DNA of 64,000 nt, from NCBI GenBank assembly GCA_000403215.2, contig KE159537.1, positions 24,513 through 88,512 of the forward strand. Reading direction: 5' to 3'. Of this stretch, positions 1 through 7,509 are shown piece by piece. The translations under genes and the position numbers were made by a program. Source of the DNA: Lachnospiraceae bacterium A4. GTDB lineage: Bacteria > Bacillota > Clostridia > Lachnospirales > Lachnospiraceae. Below the pieces are notes generated by a model. It saw only the letters and a program-made list of their open reading frames with translations, searched no databases and had not been told where the DNA came from. The first letter of the stretch is position 1, and each line of letters begins with the position of its first letter.

Positions 1-714
1 GTCACGGTTCCTCTCCTTCCGGCTGATTTCTTCATATTTCTCCTGCATCCCGGGATATCTTGGTCTGTAGTTCTCGTCCTCCTTCGTTCTTTTATAGTCT
101 TCTGACATTTCCCCGAAATATTTTACGATCTCCTCATAAGACTGCGGTTGGTTCTTTTTGACCATCAGTACAAAATGCCCCTCCTGGGACAGGATCTGTT
201 CCATGATCTGCGTCTGGGTTCCCACCGCGTCTGCCGTGACGACGCTTCCCTTGATATCCAACAGTTTCAACAACTCCGGTATCGCTTTGATCTCACAGTC
301 CTTATTCTTTATGGGCATCTGCGCTGCCACCAGCCCCGTTGCCGCATCCACCGCATTCAGAATCATCGGTGCCCGGAAATCCTTCACTTTCTCCATTCCA
401 GCCCGCAGTGCCTTCCCGTCAACCGCAAGGTGGATCCCTTTCGTATCCATGATTTCCCCGATCCATTCCATGAATTCCAGCGCAAACAGTTCCTCATCGA
501 TCCCTGACAGAATACGGCATGCTGTGGATGGGGAGGCGATGCCATTCTTTAATGGAAGATATTCCCTCAATTCTTCCAAATGCTTTTTACACCATTTCAG
601 GCTCCGGCGTATGGTCGTCCTCCCCGCCAGGAAACCGGCCACCAAGCATACCAGCACTTCCGCATGGTCATGTTTTGTTTCCCTGCCGCACCTGGGGTCC
701 GGCACCGCCCTCAT
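1..714 (-). CDS. ISAs1 family transposase, 3' end cut by window edge
   Basis: Translated from the minus strand, this frame has ISAs1-family features: a PDPR motif near the N-terminus, then VDGKALR (first catalytic Asp, plus position about 415-420) and TADAVGTQ (second Asp, about 225-235). DDE transposases of this family move their own insertion sequence. The frame is open from about 855, overlapping the end of the upstream ORF by about 100 bases in another frame, but the first ATG is at 714 and has no good ribosome-binding site. Translation may begin by coupling or by a +1 shift from the upstream ORF. The gene leaves the window, so the third acidic residue cannot be checked. Confidence 0.8.
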   Translation of the reverse strand, partial: MRAVPDPRCGRETKHDHAEVLVCLVAGFLAGRTTIRRSLKWCKKHLEELREYLPLKNGIASPSTACRILSGIDEELFALEFMEWIGEIMDTKGIHLAVDGKALRAGMEKVKDFRAPMILNAVDAATGLVAAQMPIKNKDCEIKAIPELLKLLDIKGSVVTADAVGTQTQIMEQILSQEGHFVLMVKKNQPQSYEEIVKYFGEMSEDYKRTKEDENYRPRYPGMQEKYEEISRKERNRD

Positions 715-748
715 ATATTCCACAAGCGGCTTTGTCCGGAATCCGTTT

Positions 749-1330
749 TCAGCACATGGAAAGGTCCACTCCCGTTTTTCCCAACAACTGTTCCTGTTCC
801 GGGCTGATCTTTGATACCGCCCTTTCTTTTCCAATGTACAGCAGGTAAATGCTTTTCAGCACCTGCAGTTCCTGCAGCCCCACTCCGTGTTCTTTATACA
901 TACGCCTGCTCAGGGATGAGGCCTGGGCGTTAAACTGATAGTGGAAATCCTGTTCCGGCTTCAGCTTCCTTTCTTTCGTAAGGTAAGTTTCCGGCGACCA
1001 CTTCCACAGGATGATGGAAAGGACATCCTCCCAGTCGTCTCCCAGGGGCTTTTTCCACCCCTGGGGGCAGAGCTGCCATACTGCCTGGGAAAATCCGTAT
1101 TCCTTCACTTCGATCCCGCCCAGGGATATTTTTTTCTTTCCGCTTTTTATGACCCCTTCCGGTGTGATGATACCAATATAGGTATCTACCGGCTGGGGGT
1201 ATTTCTTTCCGGGGACGCGCCTGGATGTCCGCTTATAGAGATAATAGGTATCCCCTTTCTTTTTCACCGTAGTTCCCCGTGTCCGCTGCTCCTGCACCCA
1301 ATCCGGGTATCTTTTTTCTGCTGCTGTCAT
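749..1330 (-). CDS. 193-aa accessory ORF of the ISAs1-type element, function unknown
   Basis: A well-formed gene with a strong Shine-Dalgarno (AAAGGAGGAT) seven bases before the ATG. The N-terminal 60 residues are basic and rich in Tyr (a KRTSRRVPGKKYPQP stretch); the rest is helical and charged. It ends at 749, inside the open frame of the transposase, so the two genes overlap or are translationally linked. I do not recognise the family. Position and orientation suggest it belongs to the insertion sequence, perhaps as a DNA-binding accessory protein or the 5' half of a frameshift-fused transposase; that is inference. Confidence 0.6.
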   Translation of the reverse strand: MTAAEKRYPDWVQEQRTRGTTVKKKGDTYYLYKRTSRRVPGKKYPQPVDTYIGIITPEGVIKSGKKKISLGGIEVKEYGFSQAVWQLCPQGWKKPLGDDWEDVLSIILWKWSPETYLTKERKLKPEQDFHYQFNAQASSLSRRMYKEHGVGLQELQVLKSIYLLYIGKERAVSKISPEQEQLLGKTGVDLSMC

Positions 1331-1403
1331 AATATCCTCCTTTCTATATAGGTAGCATATACCTATATTATATAAATATTATACCTCTACAGGGCGAAAA
1401 AGT

Positions 1404-1443
1404 CGAGGGATATGGAAAATATGTATAGCTTCCATATCCCTCG
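1404..1443. repeat. Perfect 14-bp inverted repeat with 12-nt loop
   Basis: CGAGGGATATGGAA (1404-1417) is the exact reverse complement of 1430-1443. It lies just upstream of the IS accessory ORF. There is no U-tract, so it is not a classic terminator. It could be the IS terminus, a transposase-binding site, or an insulating hairpin that blocks read-through into the IS. Confidence 0.7.
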
Positions 1444-1527
1444 TAAAAATGCCGTGTCTATTAGTTTCAATTATTCTTCGTGAAACAACCCTGTAACTAT
1501 TTGTGCCGCCAACTGAAAGGCGGCGGA

Positions 1528-1596
1528 ATGGAGATTTATATTGCAATCGGTATGGTTGGCAATTTATTGTTTGTTGTATTTACCGAGCGAGGGTAG
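1528..1596 (+). CDS. Candidate 22-aa hydrophobic peptide
   Basis: ATG at 1528 opens a 22-codon frame ending in TAG at 1596. The product is one hydrophobic segment (MEIYIAIGMVGNLL..., ending FTERG) that could cross the membrane once. AAAGG lies about 10 bases upstream, but inside a small GC hairpin (1505-1524). It precedes the next small ORF by about 55 bases on the same strand. No homolog is known to me. It may be a real mobile-element microprotein or chance. Confidence 0.3.
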   Translation: MEIYIAIGMVGNLLFVVFTERG

Positions 1597-1651
1597 AATA
1601 TCCGGTTAATCTCCGCAAGATTGGCAACGGAAAGTGAAAGGAGGCTTTATT

Positions 1652-1834
1652 ATGACCAAAACTTTTACAATTAAGGATGGCCAGGTTCCTACGCCGGAAC
1701 AGTTGGAGGAAGTCAGGGCGGCGGCCAAGCGGGAAATTCAATTTGATGAAGATTCCCCGGAACTGTCCCCGGCAATGTTTAAGGCGTTCAGATGTTCCGT
1801 GGCACAGCGCAACAGAAATAAGAAGAACGCATAG
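1652..1834 (+). CDS. 60-aa hypothetical mobile-element protein
   Basis: The ATG at 1652 is chosen over an upstream in-frame GTG at 1634 because GAAAGGAGG sits seven bases before it. The product starts MTKTFTIKDG and has a central acidic segment (FDEDSPELSPAM) and a basic tail ending RNRNKKNA. It is small, soluble and has no membrane segment. Small proteins of this layout are common beside mobilisation genes in clostridial integrative elements, but I cannot assign a function. It is followed by about 790 bases without a clear gene. Confidence 0.6.
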   Translation: MTKTFTIKDGQVPTPEQLEEVRAAAKREIQFDEDSPELSPAMFKAFRCSVAQRNRNKKNA

Positions 1835-2423
1835 CAACTCTGTTACGAATCAAGAGCGCACTGTCCCGGACATTCCGGCTTATACCCCTAAGTGCAAAAT
1901 GCGCTTTTTATTAACCCGAATTTTCAAGAGTGCAAAATGCACACTTGATTTTTGAACCCGACCGGCGGGAAGCATTTTCCGCAATCGTGGAATTTCTTTG
2001 ATTTCGGGCTTCATTCCTGATTCGTGGACATACGGCACAGGGTACAAAAATGTCCTATGATAAATGCGAACCTTCGGTTCACATAGCAGTTCATCGATGG
2101 ATTATTCCAATCGAATGACCGGCCTGTATGGGATATGCTCCCCGGCGATGTAGCGCAACGACTTCCGGCAGGGAAACGGAAGTTTCATACAATTAAAGAT
2201 ACTAATCAACAATCCACGCTTACAAATATGCCCGCCATACATAACAACTAATAAATACATCGAAACATCATGACATAATAAACTACTAATAGAATCTAAA
2301 AATTACAAAGAAAACAATTTTGACGTATTTTTCATAATGTTGAAAAAAGAAATTATCGTAACTGTTCCGAAACGACTTCGAAAATATTACGTATTTCCCC
2401 ATTGTGGCGTATCCACTAAATAA
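1835..2423. other. Gene-poor stretch with short decayed frames
   Basis: No intact gene is seen. Two related short motifs, AAGTGCAAAATGCGC (near 1890) and GAGTGCAAAATGCACAC (near 1928), recur. Around 2045-2250 there are overlapping short open frames, including one containing VWDMLPGDVAQRLPAGKRKFH-like coding text cut to 20 residues or fewer in any reliable part, suggesting a frameshifted gene remnant. From 2200 onward the DNA turns markedly AT-rich. Confidence 0.4.
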
Positions 2424-2481
2424 AAATTCATTAAAATGTGCTTATAAATACTCACATTTATAAGCACATTTTAATGAATTT
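2424..2481. repeat. Perfect 25-bp inverted repeat with 8-nt spacer
   Basis: Bases 2424-2448 are the exact reverse complement of 2457-2481, with TACTCACA between them. The arms are AT-rich and start AAATTCATTAAAATGTG. No U-tract follows on either strand. It lies about 60 bases before the blaI-like promoter. It could be a bidirectional transcription block, a protein-binding cruciform, or the footprint of a palindromic mobile sequence. Confidence 0.85.
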
Positions 2482-2542
2482 CCGCTTGTCACTGAACAGT
2501 TACTATATAATTTATACATTCCAAAAAACTGATTTTAAGGTA

Positions 2543-2595
2543 TTGACATTCTTACAAGACTGTGGTAGTTTATAATTAAGTCACACTACTGTGGT
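2543..2595 (+). promoter_or_regulatory. Promoter with two ACTGTGGT operators for the BlaI-like repressor
   Basis: TTGACA at 2543-2548 is a good -35. Candidate -10 boxes are TAGTTT at 2566-2571 (17-bp spacer) or the better TATAAT at 2571-2576 (22-bp spacer). The core ACTGTGGT occurs at 2559-2566 and 2588-2595, 29 bases apart, and the second is flanked by a dyad (CACAnnACnnnnGTnnTGTG). BlaI/MecI proteins bind such dyads over promoters, so autoregulation is likely. The operator assignment is inference. Confidence 0.65.
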
Positions 2596-2628
2596 CTTGT
2601 GATATTCTATGAAAGGAGGTATTCATCA

Positions 2629-2988
2629 ATGGGCGTTAAACTTTTCGACTCGGAGTTAAAAGTAATGGATGTACTCTGGCGTGAGGGTGATACTACTGCA
2701 AAGCACATATCCGATGTTCTTAATGCAGAAGTTGGTTGGAACATGAACACAACCTATACACTGATTAAAAGGTGTATCAAAAAGGGAGCTATTGAACGTT
2801 CTGAACCACATTTTATGTGTCATGCTCTTATTCCAAAGGAGCAGGTACAGGAAACCGAAACCAATGAATTGATTGACAAAATCTATGATGGCTCTGTCGA
2901 TAAACTGTTTGCTGCTCTGATTAGCAGAAAAAAACTTTCTGTTGAACAGATTCAAAAGCTAAAGCAGATTGTAGAGGATTTGGGATGA
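2629..2988 (+). CDS. BlaI/MecI/CopY-family repressor
   Basis: A 119-residue protein of the BlaI/MecI family: a winged helix-turn-helix (residues about 5-75, KVMDVLWREGDTTAKHISDV and a TYTLIKRCIKKG recognition region) followed by a C-terminal dimerisation helix. Such repressors bind operator dyads and are cleaved when the partner M56 protease is triggered. The ATG at 2629 follows AAAGGAGG; an upstream in-frame start at 2599 has no such site. The partner gene begins 10 bases after its stop, so the pair is co-transcribed. No beta-lactamase or PBP2a gene is nearby, so the controlled gene is probably the thioredoxin-like gene downstream or one that has been lost. Confidence 0.88.
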   Translation: MGVKLFDSELKVMDVLWREGDTTAKHISDVLNAEVGWNMNTTYTLIKRCIKKGAIERSEPHFMCHALIPKEQVQETETNELIDKIYDGSVDKLFAALISRKKLSVEQIQKLKQIVEDLG

Positions 2989-2998
2989 GGTGGCAGAT

Positions 2999-4264
2999 AT
3001 GAGCTTATTGTATATGAGTTTTTCTGGGGCGATTTTTATAATTGCAGTTGTAATTGTTCGGGCAGTACTGATTAACAAAATTCCGAAAAAAACATTTCTT
3101 ATTTTATGGGAAATTGCCTTTTTCAGATTGCTTATTCCATTTTCCATTCCATTTATGTTTAGTATCCATACGCTAATCAGTCAGGTAATGACTTATTCCA
3201 CATTTGGGGGAACAGATGCGAATACTGTAATCTCCGCTTGGATACAAGGACAAGATGCCACTACACCGAATTTGGAGAAATTATCAACAGATGTGATATT
3301 CTCTCATTCTATACTGTTTATTATCTGGTGTATTGGAATGATAATTTTCACATTGTTTTTTACAATTACTTATCTTCACTGCCGGATTGAATTTCAAACA
3401 TCATTGCCTGTAAGCGTTGATTATGTGGAACAATGGCTGAAAGAACGTTCTATAAAGCGTTCCATTTCTGTTAGGCAGTCAGACAGAATTTTAACACCCT
3501 TAACTTACGGCATTTTTCAGCCTGTGATATTAATGCCAAAGAAAACGGACTGGAATAATACAAAGCAACTGCAATATATTCTTTCACACGAGTATATGCA
3601 TATTTGTCATTTGGATGCCCTAAAAAAAATAATTGCAACAATTGTACTTTGCATTCACTGGTTCAATCCTTTTGTATGGGTAATGTATATACTTTTTAAC
3701 CGAGATGTTGAATTAACCTGTGATGAGCGTGTTGTAAGACAATTTGGCGAAAAATCGAAAACGGTTTACTCACTGATACTAATTAACATGGAAGAAAAAC
3801 AAAATGGTGTGTTGCCCTTTTGCAACAATTTCAGCCAAAACGCAATTGAGGAAAGGATTACAGCAATCATGAAAACGAAAAAAGCAACAATGCTGTCATT
3901 TACTGCCGCATGTCTTATTGTTGGCGGAATCGTAACAGCGTTTGCCACTTCTGCACAAGCTGGCAACGAACAGGAATCAGTGTTTAATGCTCCCAATATG
4001 CAGCCCTACGGCAAAGGAGACAATTATTATTATCTTTCAGAGGATTATATTTTAGATGGTCAAACGGTTTTTACAGCAGGATATTATGAAGCTGTTAAGC
4101 TTATAGATACGTCTGAAAATCGTATTTTTATACCAATTGACCCGATTTCCTATGAAAGACTTCCTTCGGATAGTTTTTCTGATGGCACCATCATGGAAAT
4201 AGCAGGAAATGATTATGAGATACATATAAACAACAATCAATATTCAGCTATTTTAAAGGAGTAA
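2999..4264 (+). CDS. BlaR1/MecR1-type M56 membrane metallopeptidase
   Basis: A 421-residue integral-membrane zinc peptidase of MEROPS family M56. Hydrophobic segments lie near residues 5-25, 35-55 and 100-120. The zinc site HEYMH is at about 197-201, with the family's VELTCDERV motif after it, and another membrane segment near 300-320 (MLSFTAACLIVGGIV). The extracellular C-terminal part is only about 100 residues and has no penicillin-binding (transpeptidase) sensor domain, so it is not a beta-lactam sensor. It probably cleaves the adjacent BlaI-type repressor in response to another cell-envelope signal. GATGAGG upstream of the ATG supports this start; it overlaps the operon closely. Confidence 0.87.
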   Translation: MSLLYMSFSGAIFIIAVVIVRAVLINKIPKKTFLILWEIAFFRLLIPFSIPFMFSIHTLISQVMTYSTFGGTDANTVISAWIQGQDATTPNLEKLSTDVIFSHSILFIIWCIGMIIFTLFFTITYLHCRIEFQTSLPVSVDYVEQWLKERSIKRSISVRQSDRILTPLTYGIFQPVILMPKKTDWNNTKQLQYILSHEYMHICHLDALKKIIATIVLCIHWFNPFVWVMYILFNRDVELTCDERVVRQFGEKSKTVYSLILINMEEKQNGVLPFCNNFSQNAIEERITAIMKTKKATMLSFTAACLIVGGIVTAFATSAQAGNEQESVFNAPNMQPYGKGDNYYYLSEDYILDGQTVFTAGYYEAVKLIDTSENRIFIPIDPISYERLPSDSFSDGTIMEIAGNDYEIHINNNQYSAILKE

Positions 4265-4268
4265 AATC

Positions 4269-4328
4269 ATGAAAAAAATTAAAAGATTTCTTGGAACATC
4301 GAACCTTGGAGAACCGAGAGCAATTTAG
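4269..4328 (+). pseudogene. Stub of a truncated gene behind a strong ribosome-binding site
   Basis: ATG at 4269 follows AAAGGAG, which overlaps the last codons of the M56 gene, as expected for a third operon gene. The frame reads MKKIKRFLGTSNLGEPRAI and stops after 19 residues. The basic start resembles the beginning of a membrane or exported protein. The likely reading is that a third operon gene was deleted, leaving only its 5' end. Confidence 0.45.
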
Positions 4329-4364
4329 TTAAGGTTATCGCCGCTAAATGCAATCCATAAGATA

Positions 4365-5081
4365 ATGCAGAAATTTATCAATACAAAATATAGAGTGTCT
4401 TTTATAATATTGATGGTGTTATTACAGTTAATAACAGGATATGCAAAACAAAAAAATCACCTGACAGGCATTGATAATCTTGAGTTTTTTAATACCCATC
4501 TCAATACATATATTTATTTTGGACGCCCTACTTGCATAGACTGTAGAAATTTTGAACAATATTTATTGGATGTGTTATCAGAAAATAATATTCAAATATT
4601 CTATTTTAATACAGACTATTGGAGAAACAGGGAAGGGACACAAGATATTTACTCAAGATTTGGGATTGATAATGTTCCGCAGATAATTAGAATTGATTTA
4701 GAAGGCAATATAAGTAAATACAATTATGATCAAGAAAATGGCGATTTAAAAGATAGCATAAAGCATTTTTTAGGATTGGATGGTCTAAAAATGATTAGAT
4801 ATTTAGAATTAATAGAATATATTTGTCTCGTTATATCTATTAGCAATTTCATTGCAATAGGGCTTGCATTGAAGAAAAAGAAACAAATATTTAAGACAAT
4901 GTATTTTATTAATAATTTCGGAGTTGTTACCATATCAAATCTTATCATTTGGACAGAAGGCTGGTATGTGGACGAAAATAATCTAAGCGGCAGTACAATG
5001 AGCTTCTTTTTAAACTTTTGTAACATTGCGCTCTTTATATTGAATAATATAATGACAATAAATTGCAAAAAAACGACATAA
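4365..5081 (+). CDS. Membrane-anchored thioredoxin-like protein
   Basis: A 238-residue protein with an N-terminal membrane segment (residues 9-26), a thioredoxin-like domain (about 30-135) with the redox motif CIDC at 57-60 and a NVPQI cis-proline loop near 107-111, then three hydrophobic segments (about 145-165, 175-190, 212-232). The N-terminal half resembles thioredoxin-fold bacteriocin-transport accessory proteins, which make disulfides outside the cytoplasm. The membrane tail is unusual. No clear ribosome-binding site precedes the ATG, and the region just before it holds a gene stub, so the 5' side may be rearranged. It lies downstream of the BlaI/M56 pair and may be its target. DNA is AT-rich compared with the core genome. 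Confidence 0.6.
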   Translation: MQKFINTKYRVSFIILMVLLQLITGYAKQKNHLTGIDNLEFFNTHLNTYIYFGRPTCIDCRNFEQYLLDVLSENNIQIFYFNTDYWRNREGTQDIYSRFGIDNVPQIIRIDLEGNISKYNYDQENGDLKDSIKHFLGLDGLKMIRYLELIEYICLVISISNFIAIGLALKKKKQIFKTMYFINNFGVVTISNLIIWTEGWYVDENNLSGSTMSFFLNFCNIALFILNNIMTINCKKTT

Positions 5082-5096
5082 AAGGACTAGATTATA

Positions 5097-5138
5097 GGAA
5101 AATGCCATGACAAATCATCTCATGGTATTTCCTTTTTT
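5097..5138 (+). terminator. Rho-independent terminator
   Basis: The stem GGAAAATGCCATGA pairs with TCATGGTATTTCC (one bulge) and is followed by TTTTTT. It ends the thioredoxin-like transcript. Confidence 0.8.
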
Positions 5139-5140
5139 GA

Positions 5141-6840
5141 CTAATGGCTTCGTTCCACGCTTCTATTAAGCATATGATTTTCTGAATTATAATGCCAGCT
5201 TTGTCCTTTGGCATATTCCAGACGTTGCTTTATTGTAAATTCACGTTCCGCTTCATCAAGGGCGTCGGAAACATAGAACTCTGCTTCGTTAAACTGGTTA
5301 TAATCAAAGGCATCTTTATATTCAGCCTGCAGATATTTCTTTGCCTTTGAAATTGTAGCCGGACGAAGAATATCCCTCTGCAATTTAAATTCAACTTCTT
5401 CATCTGGTGTAACTTTATCCTTGAATGAAAGATATTCCTTTGTCTGGTCGCTTATTTTTGTTCCTAATATATTTTGTAAATCTTCCTGTTTTTTACGTTT
5501 TTCCTCATATTCAGGTATTTTTGAACATAATTCCTTGAATTCTACCTCGTCCTTATAATATAAAAGCAGACTTGAAAGTTCGGATTTTAATTCTTCTATA
5601 TCTTCGGTCAGTGTGGCAATCTCTTTTGACAGAGTGACCTGCTTGGAAATATTTAATTTTGAAGTTGCTTTCTGCTCTGATTTGAGGTCGCGGAGAAAGC
5701 ACTTCTTGGACTTGGTTTCTTTCTTTAAATCGTTATATTTGTGATATTCGGGCTTTATCCAGCTAAGCCATTCATCACACTCTCCGACTGCTTTTTGTGC
5801 CTGCTTCTGTTTGTAGCGGCTGATAATCAGGTTAGTAAAATATGCTCCATAGCCTTTGCTATTTTGGGAATGGAAGTTTTTACTGCTTCGGCAATCTTTT
5901 GAAGTTCCATTTTTAGTCTGCGTAAAAATCTGTTATCTGCCCTGATTTGACGTTTTAATTCACAGCGTTCTGACACATTCCATTGCTTCTCCATGATTCG
6001 TGCTGTCACTCCCTCGTGTATGGTCGGCTGTTCAGTGATGCCACGCACTTTAAAACTCCGGTGGTCAATCTGTTCGTCAATATCCTTTTCTGCAAGCATT
6101 CTGTTTGTGACATCTGCCCATGCTTCACGCCATTTTATCAACTGCTCGTCACTGTTCCAGCGTTCGGTTATGGGGTTCTGCCTTCCGTATCTGGTACTCT
6201 TGGGATATTTTGATACGCGTTCATAACCTATTGTATCTGCTTCGAATGGCGTCATGTATACTTTTTTCCTGCCAACTTTATACTGATACTGTTTTTCCCA
6301 GCCGGATTTCTGTGCGGATTTAAACTCGGCAGCGGTAAAGCCTTTTTCTTCCCCATTGCGTTTACAGAGGTATTCTTTTTCTGTTTTATACTGCCATTTC
6401 CCGTTTACGTCCAATGGACGCACCGTTAAAATTATATGTGCGTGGGGGTTATGTCCGTCTGTGTCATGTATAGCAAAATCAACGCACATACCTTCTGATA
6501 CAAAATTATCATTGATGTATCGGCGCAACAGGTCAATCCATTCATCTTTGGACAACTCAATGGGGAGCGCGACGACAAATTCGCGCGCAAGCCTGCTGTC
6601 CTTAGTCTTTTCTGCTTCTTCAATGGCGTTCCATAGTTTCTCTCTGTCTGCCCATTCCGGCGGGGCATTTGTCGGAAGCACGATTTCCTGATGGACTAAG
6701 CCGTGTTTTCTTGTATAGTCGTGTTCTATGCCGTCGTAATCGTTGTACAGCTTGGAACAGCTCATATAGGCAGAGGCGGCTACAACGGAACGTCCTGTGC
6801 CACGGCTGATTATTTTTGCTTCAAGGTGATAAATTGCCAT
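5141..6840 (-). pseudogene. MobA/MobL-family relaxase split by a one-base deletion
   Basis: Residues 1-337 (6840-5827) are an intact MobQ-type relaxase domain: an early Tyr/Ser region (VVAASAYMSCSKLYNDYDG), then the metal-binding motif HDTDGHNPHAHI near residue 130. Such enzymes nick oriT and stay bound to DNA for transfer. The frame stops at 5827, but the next frame stays open from about 5849 to 5141 and codes for the long coiled-coil C-terminal region typical of this family (LIISRYKQKQAQKAVG, later repeated Glu/Lys helices). Restoring one base near 5848-5850 joins them into about 566 residues. A ribosome-binding site (AAGAAAGG) precedes the ATG. The truncated product still has the nickase domain and might retain activity. 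Confidence 0.8.
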
Positions 6841-6881
6841 ATAATTGTATACCTTTCTTAAAATGCTATTCTATTGATTGG

Positions 6882-6918
6882 AAAAATCAGAAGTGCATTC
6901 TGCATATCTGATTTTTTT
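6882..6918. terminator. Terminator-like hairpin upstream of the relaxase
   Basis: AAAAATCAGA (6882-6891) pairs with TCTGATTTTT (6907-6916) and is followed by more T on the plus strand and preceded by A. No plus-strand gene ends here, so it may shield the relaxase promoter or act as an attenuator on the minus strand. Confidence 0.4.
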
Positions 6919-7100
6919 GCCAATTTATCTGCTTTGAATATGCAGCATTAAATGAAACTTGGTCTGACACAACCTTGTGTGTATCCGTGAAAGTGGCGGC
7001 TGCATATTGTCCGTTCCGCCCACGGAACAGGACAAGCCCTCTGCAAGAGCGCACGTGCCCGACCAGCGGGAGGGATACCACCGCCCGATTTATCGGGTGG

Positions 7101-7191
7101 TGAGTAATTGCGCCCTATTCAAGAACTCGGATAGGGCGCAATTATACACCACTTAGGGAAGTGGTGCATTGCGCCCTGCCGGGAGCGCCCT
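7101..7191. other. Candidate origin of transfer (oriT), MobQ/IncQ type
   Basis: The 7-mer GCGCCCT occurs at 7110, 7171 and 7185 on plus and at 7133-7139 on minus. The first and the inverted copy form a perfect 14-bp stem (7105-7118 with 7131-7144, 12-nt loop). Next to it is a perfect 8-bp hairpin CACCACTT/AAGTGGTG (7147-7166). IncQ/MobQ-type nick regions contain a GTGCGCCCT-like core beside inverted repeats, and a MobQ-type relaxase gene starts 260 bases away reading outward. The rest of 6841-7478 has no gene I can support. Confidence 0.55.
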
Positions 7192-7434
7192 GCGGACAGC
7201 AGATGATTTCCGTAGATTTCCAATCTGCTCCAATCATCACAGGGGAAAAGATCAGCTTCGCTGCCCTGCACCCTTTCCCCACGCTGGCTCCGCCAGCTAC
7301 CCCTTTGTTAACTTGCTGACTGAAAAGTTTCCAAATAGCCTATTCCATTTAGCAAATTAAAGCTGTATAATAGAGCCAGCGATAAATCGAGAGTTGTTAG
7401 TGTGTTTGAATGCGATAGAATTGGAGGTTAAGTA

Positions 7435-7509
7435 ATGCAATTTAAATTTGTAAAGATAGATATGAAAGGAGCAATGATATGCAAAACCTGTTTTGTGAGG
7501 GTCTGTTAG
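7435..7509 (+). CDS. 24-aa leader ORF overlapping the deaminase start
   Basis: ATG at 7435 follows TTGGAGGTTAAGTA, a good ribosome-binding site. The frame runs 24 codons to TAG at 7509, so it overlaps the deaminase start (7479) by 31 bases in a different frame. The product ends CKTCFVRVC. It could couple translation or act as a regulatory leader. A TATAAT at 7366-7371 is a possible -10 for both. Confidence 0.35.
   Translation: MQFKFVKIDMKGAMICKTCFVRVC

Larger units (their letters stand above)
1..1443 (-). mobile_element. ISAs1-type insertion sequence, left part outside window
   Basis: Two minus-strand frames lie here: a 193-residue ORF with a strong ribosome-binding site, then an ISAs1/H-repeat-type transposase that runs off the left edge. 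A 14-bp perfect hairpin (1404-1443) sits just upstream of the first ORF and may mark the element's right end. I could not define terminal inverted repeats because the other end is not in the window. Confidence 0.6.

Noticed and set aside
1404-1443. Intrinsic terminator
   Set aside because: No T-run follows on either strand, so it is listed only as an inverted repeat.
2629-4264. A beta-lactam resistance regulator pair (blaI-blaR1)
   Set aside because: The M56 protein lacks the penicillin-binding sensor domain and no beta-lactamase or mecA gene is present, so only the general family is claimed.
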